From NCBI GenBank assembly GCA_018610095.1, contig JAHEOB010000200.1, positions 1 to 6,692 on the forward strand: 6,692 nt of DNA, given 5' to 3'. Of this stretch, positions 6,420 to 6,692 are shown in pieces; within the stretch, counting starts at the first letter, position 1, and every line of letters starts with the position of its first letter. A program made the position numbers and the translations under genes. The notes under the pieces were generated by a model. It was not told the origin of the DNA. It worked only from the letters and a program-made list of their open reading frames with translations, and ran no database searches. This DNA comes from Halothece sp. MAG. GTDB taxonomy: Bacteria > Cyanobacteriota > Cyanobacteriia > Cyanobacteriales > Rubidibacteraceae.

Positions 6420-6451
6420 TCCTCCCTTGTTGAGTAAGGGAGGATTTTTTT
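6420..6451 (+). terminator. Intrinsic terminator of petBD
   Basis: TCCTCCCTT (6420-6428) pairs perfectly with AAGGGAGGA (6436-6444) as a 9-bp stem with a 7-base loop, followed directly by seven T residues (6445-6451). The reverse strand lacks a matching T tract, so the element works only for plus-strand transcripts. It closes the petBD unit. Confidence 0.9.
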
Positions 6452-6478
6452 GTCATGAAAAAACTGTGGTGAGATAAC
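6450..6478 (+). promoter_or_regulatory. Candidate tlyA promoter
   Basis: TTGTCA (6450-6455) and GATAAC (6473-6478) are 17 bases apart, five and four of six matches to the sigma-70 consensus. The start site would be near 6485, leaving a leader of only about 15 bases, which agrees with the lack of a Shine-Dalgarno before tlyA. The -35 box overlaps the end of the petD terminator T tract. Confidence 0.4.
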
Positions 6479-6499
6479 GCGATAACCCATTACCGATTT

Positions 6500-6692
6500 A
6501 TGGCAAAAGAACGTCTTGATACCTTACTAGTTACTCGTCAGCTTTGTCACTCTCGCCAAAAAGCACAACGGTTAATTCGGGCGGGTAAAGTCAAGGTAAA
6601 TGATTACCTCATTGATAAGCCGGGTACTTCAGTTGATTCGCAAGCCGATTTAGAAGTAGTACAACCCCCTCCTTATGTGTCCCGGGGAGGGG
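6500..6692 (+). CDS. tlyA: TlyA-family rRNA methyltransferase, N-terminal 64 residues (cut by window edge)
   Basis: TlyA proteins combine an N-terminal S4 RNA-binding domain with a FtsJ-like methyltransferase domain and 2'-O-methylate cytidines in rRNA; many are still annotated as haemolysin A. Only the S4 part is visible: MAKERLDTLLVTRQL, then SRQKAQRLIRAGKVKVN, where the basic helix and turn of the S4 fold lie, then a short DKPGT segment and VSRGG, the conserved junction to the methyltransferase domain. The SAM-binding and catalytic residues are beyond the edge, so activity cannot be judged. An in-frame TGA at 6470-6472 with no start codon between it and 6500 supports this ATG. The gene follows petD on the same strand but is separated from it by a strong terminator. 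Confidence 0.9.
   Translation, partial: MAKERLDTLLVTRQLCHSRQKAQRLIRAGKVKVNDYLIDKPGTSVDSQADLEVVQPPPYVSRGG

Overview
The window comes from a cyanobacterial chromosome. It carries genes for oxygenic photosynthesis (psaK, petB, petD) with protein sequences typical of cyanobacteria, and four copies of the HIP1 octamer GCGATCGC, a palindrome highly abundant in many cyanobacterial genomes. The DNA is moderately AT-rich. A halotolerant unicellular lineage would fit the cation-chloride transporter, but the sequence does not settle genus or species.

Layout, left to right: (1) positions 1-1599, minus strand: the first 533 residues of the mismatch-repair protein MutS, cut by the window edge before its ATPase domain. 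(2) 1600-1728: a divergent intergenic region with a strong ribosome binding site for mutS and two small dyad elements. (3) 1729-3933, plus strand: a 734-residue SLC12-type cation-chloride cotransporter that keeps the K+-site and Na+-site residues known from animal NKCC proteins. (4) 3940-4569, minus strand: trpF of tryptophan biosynthesis, ending 6 bases from the transporter stop. (5) 4570-4691: a divergent promoter region with a perfect TATAAT for psaK. (6) 4692-4964, plus strand: psaK, a photosystem I subunit. (7) 4965-5189: a 225-base leader region upstream of petB, with an 8-bp inverted repeat overlapping a candidate -35 box and a possible small upstream reading frame. (8) 5190-6395, plus strand: petB-petD, cytochrome b6 and subunit IV of the cytochrome b6f complex, closed by a clear intrinsic terminator at 6420-6451. 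(9) 6500-6692, plus strand: the first 64 residues of a TlyA-type rRNA methyltransferase, cut by the right edge, with its own likely promoter right behind the petD terminator.

Functionally, psaK and petBD serve the photosynthetic electron transport chain: b6f passes electrons between plastoquinone and the soluble carriers that feed photosystem I, and PsaK is a peripheral photosystem I subunit. The other genes are housekeeping (mutS, trpF, tlyA) or ion homeostasis (transporter) and have no evident functional link to them. I see no CRISPR array, transposon, phage gene, tRNA or rRNA, and no sign of an undescribed multi-gene system. The points most worth a second look are the operator-like palindrome and possible upstream ORF before petB, and the NKCC-like ion sites of the transporter.
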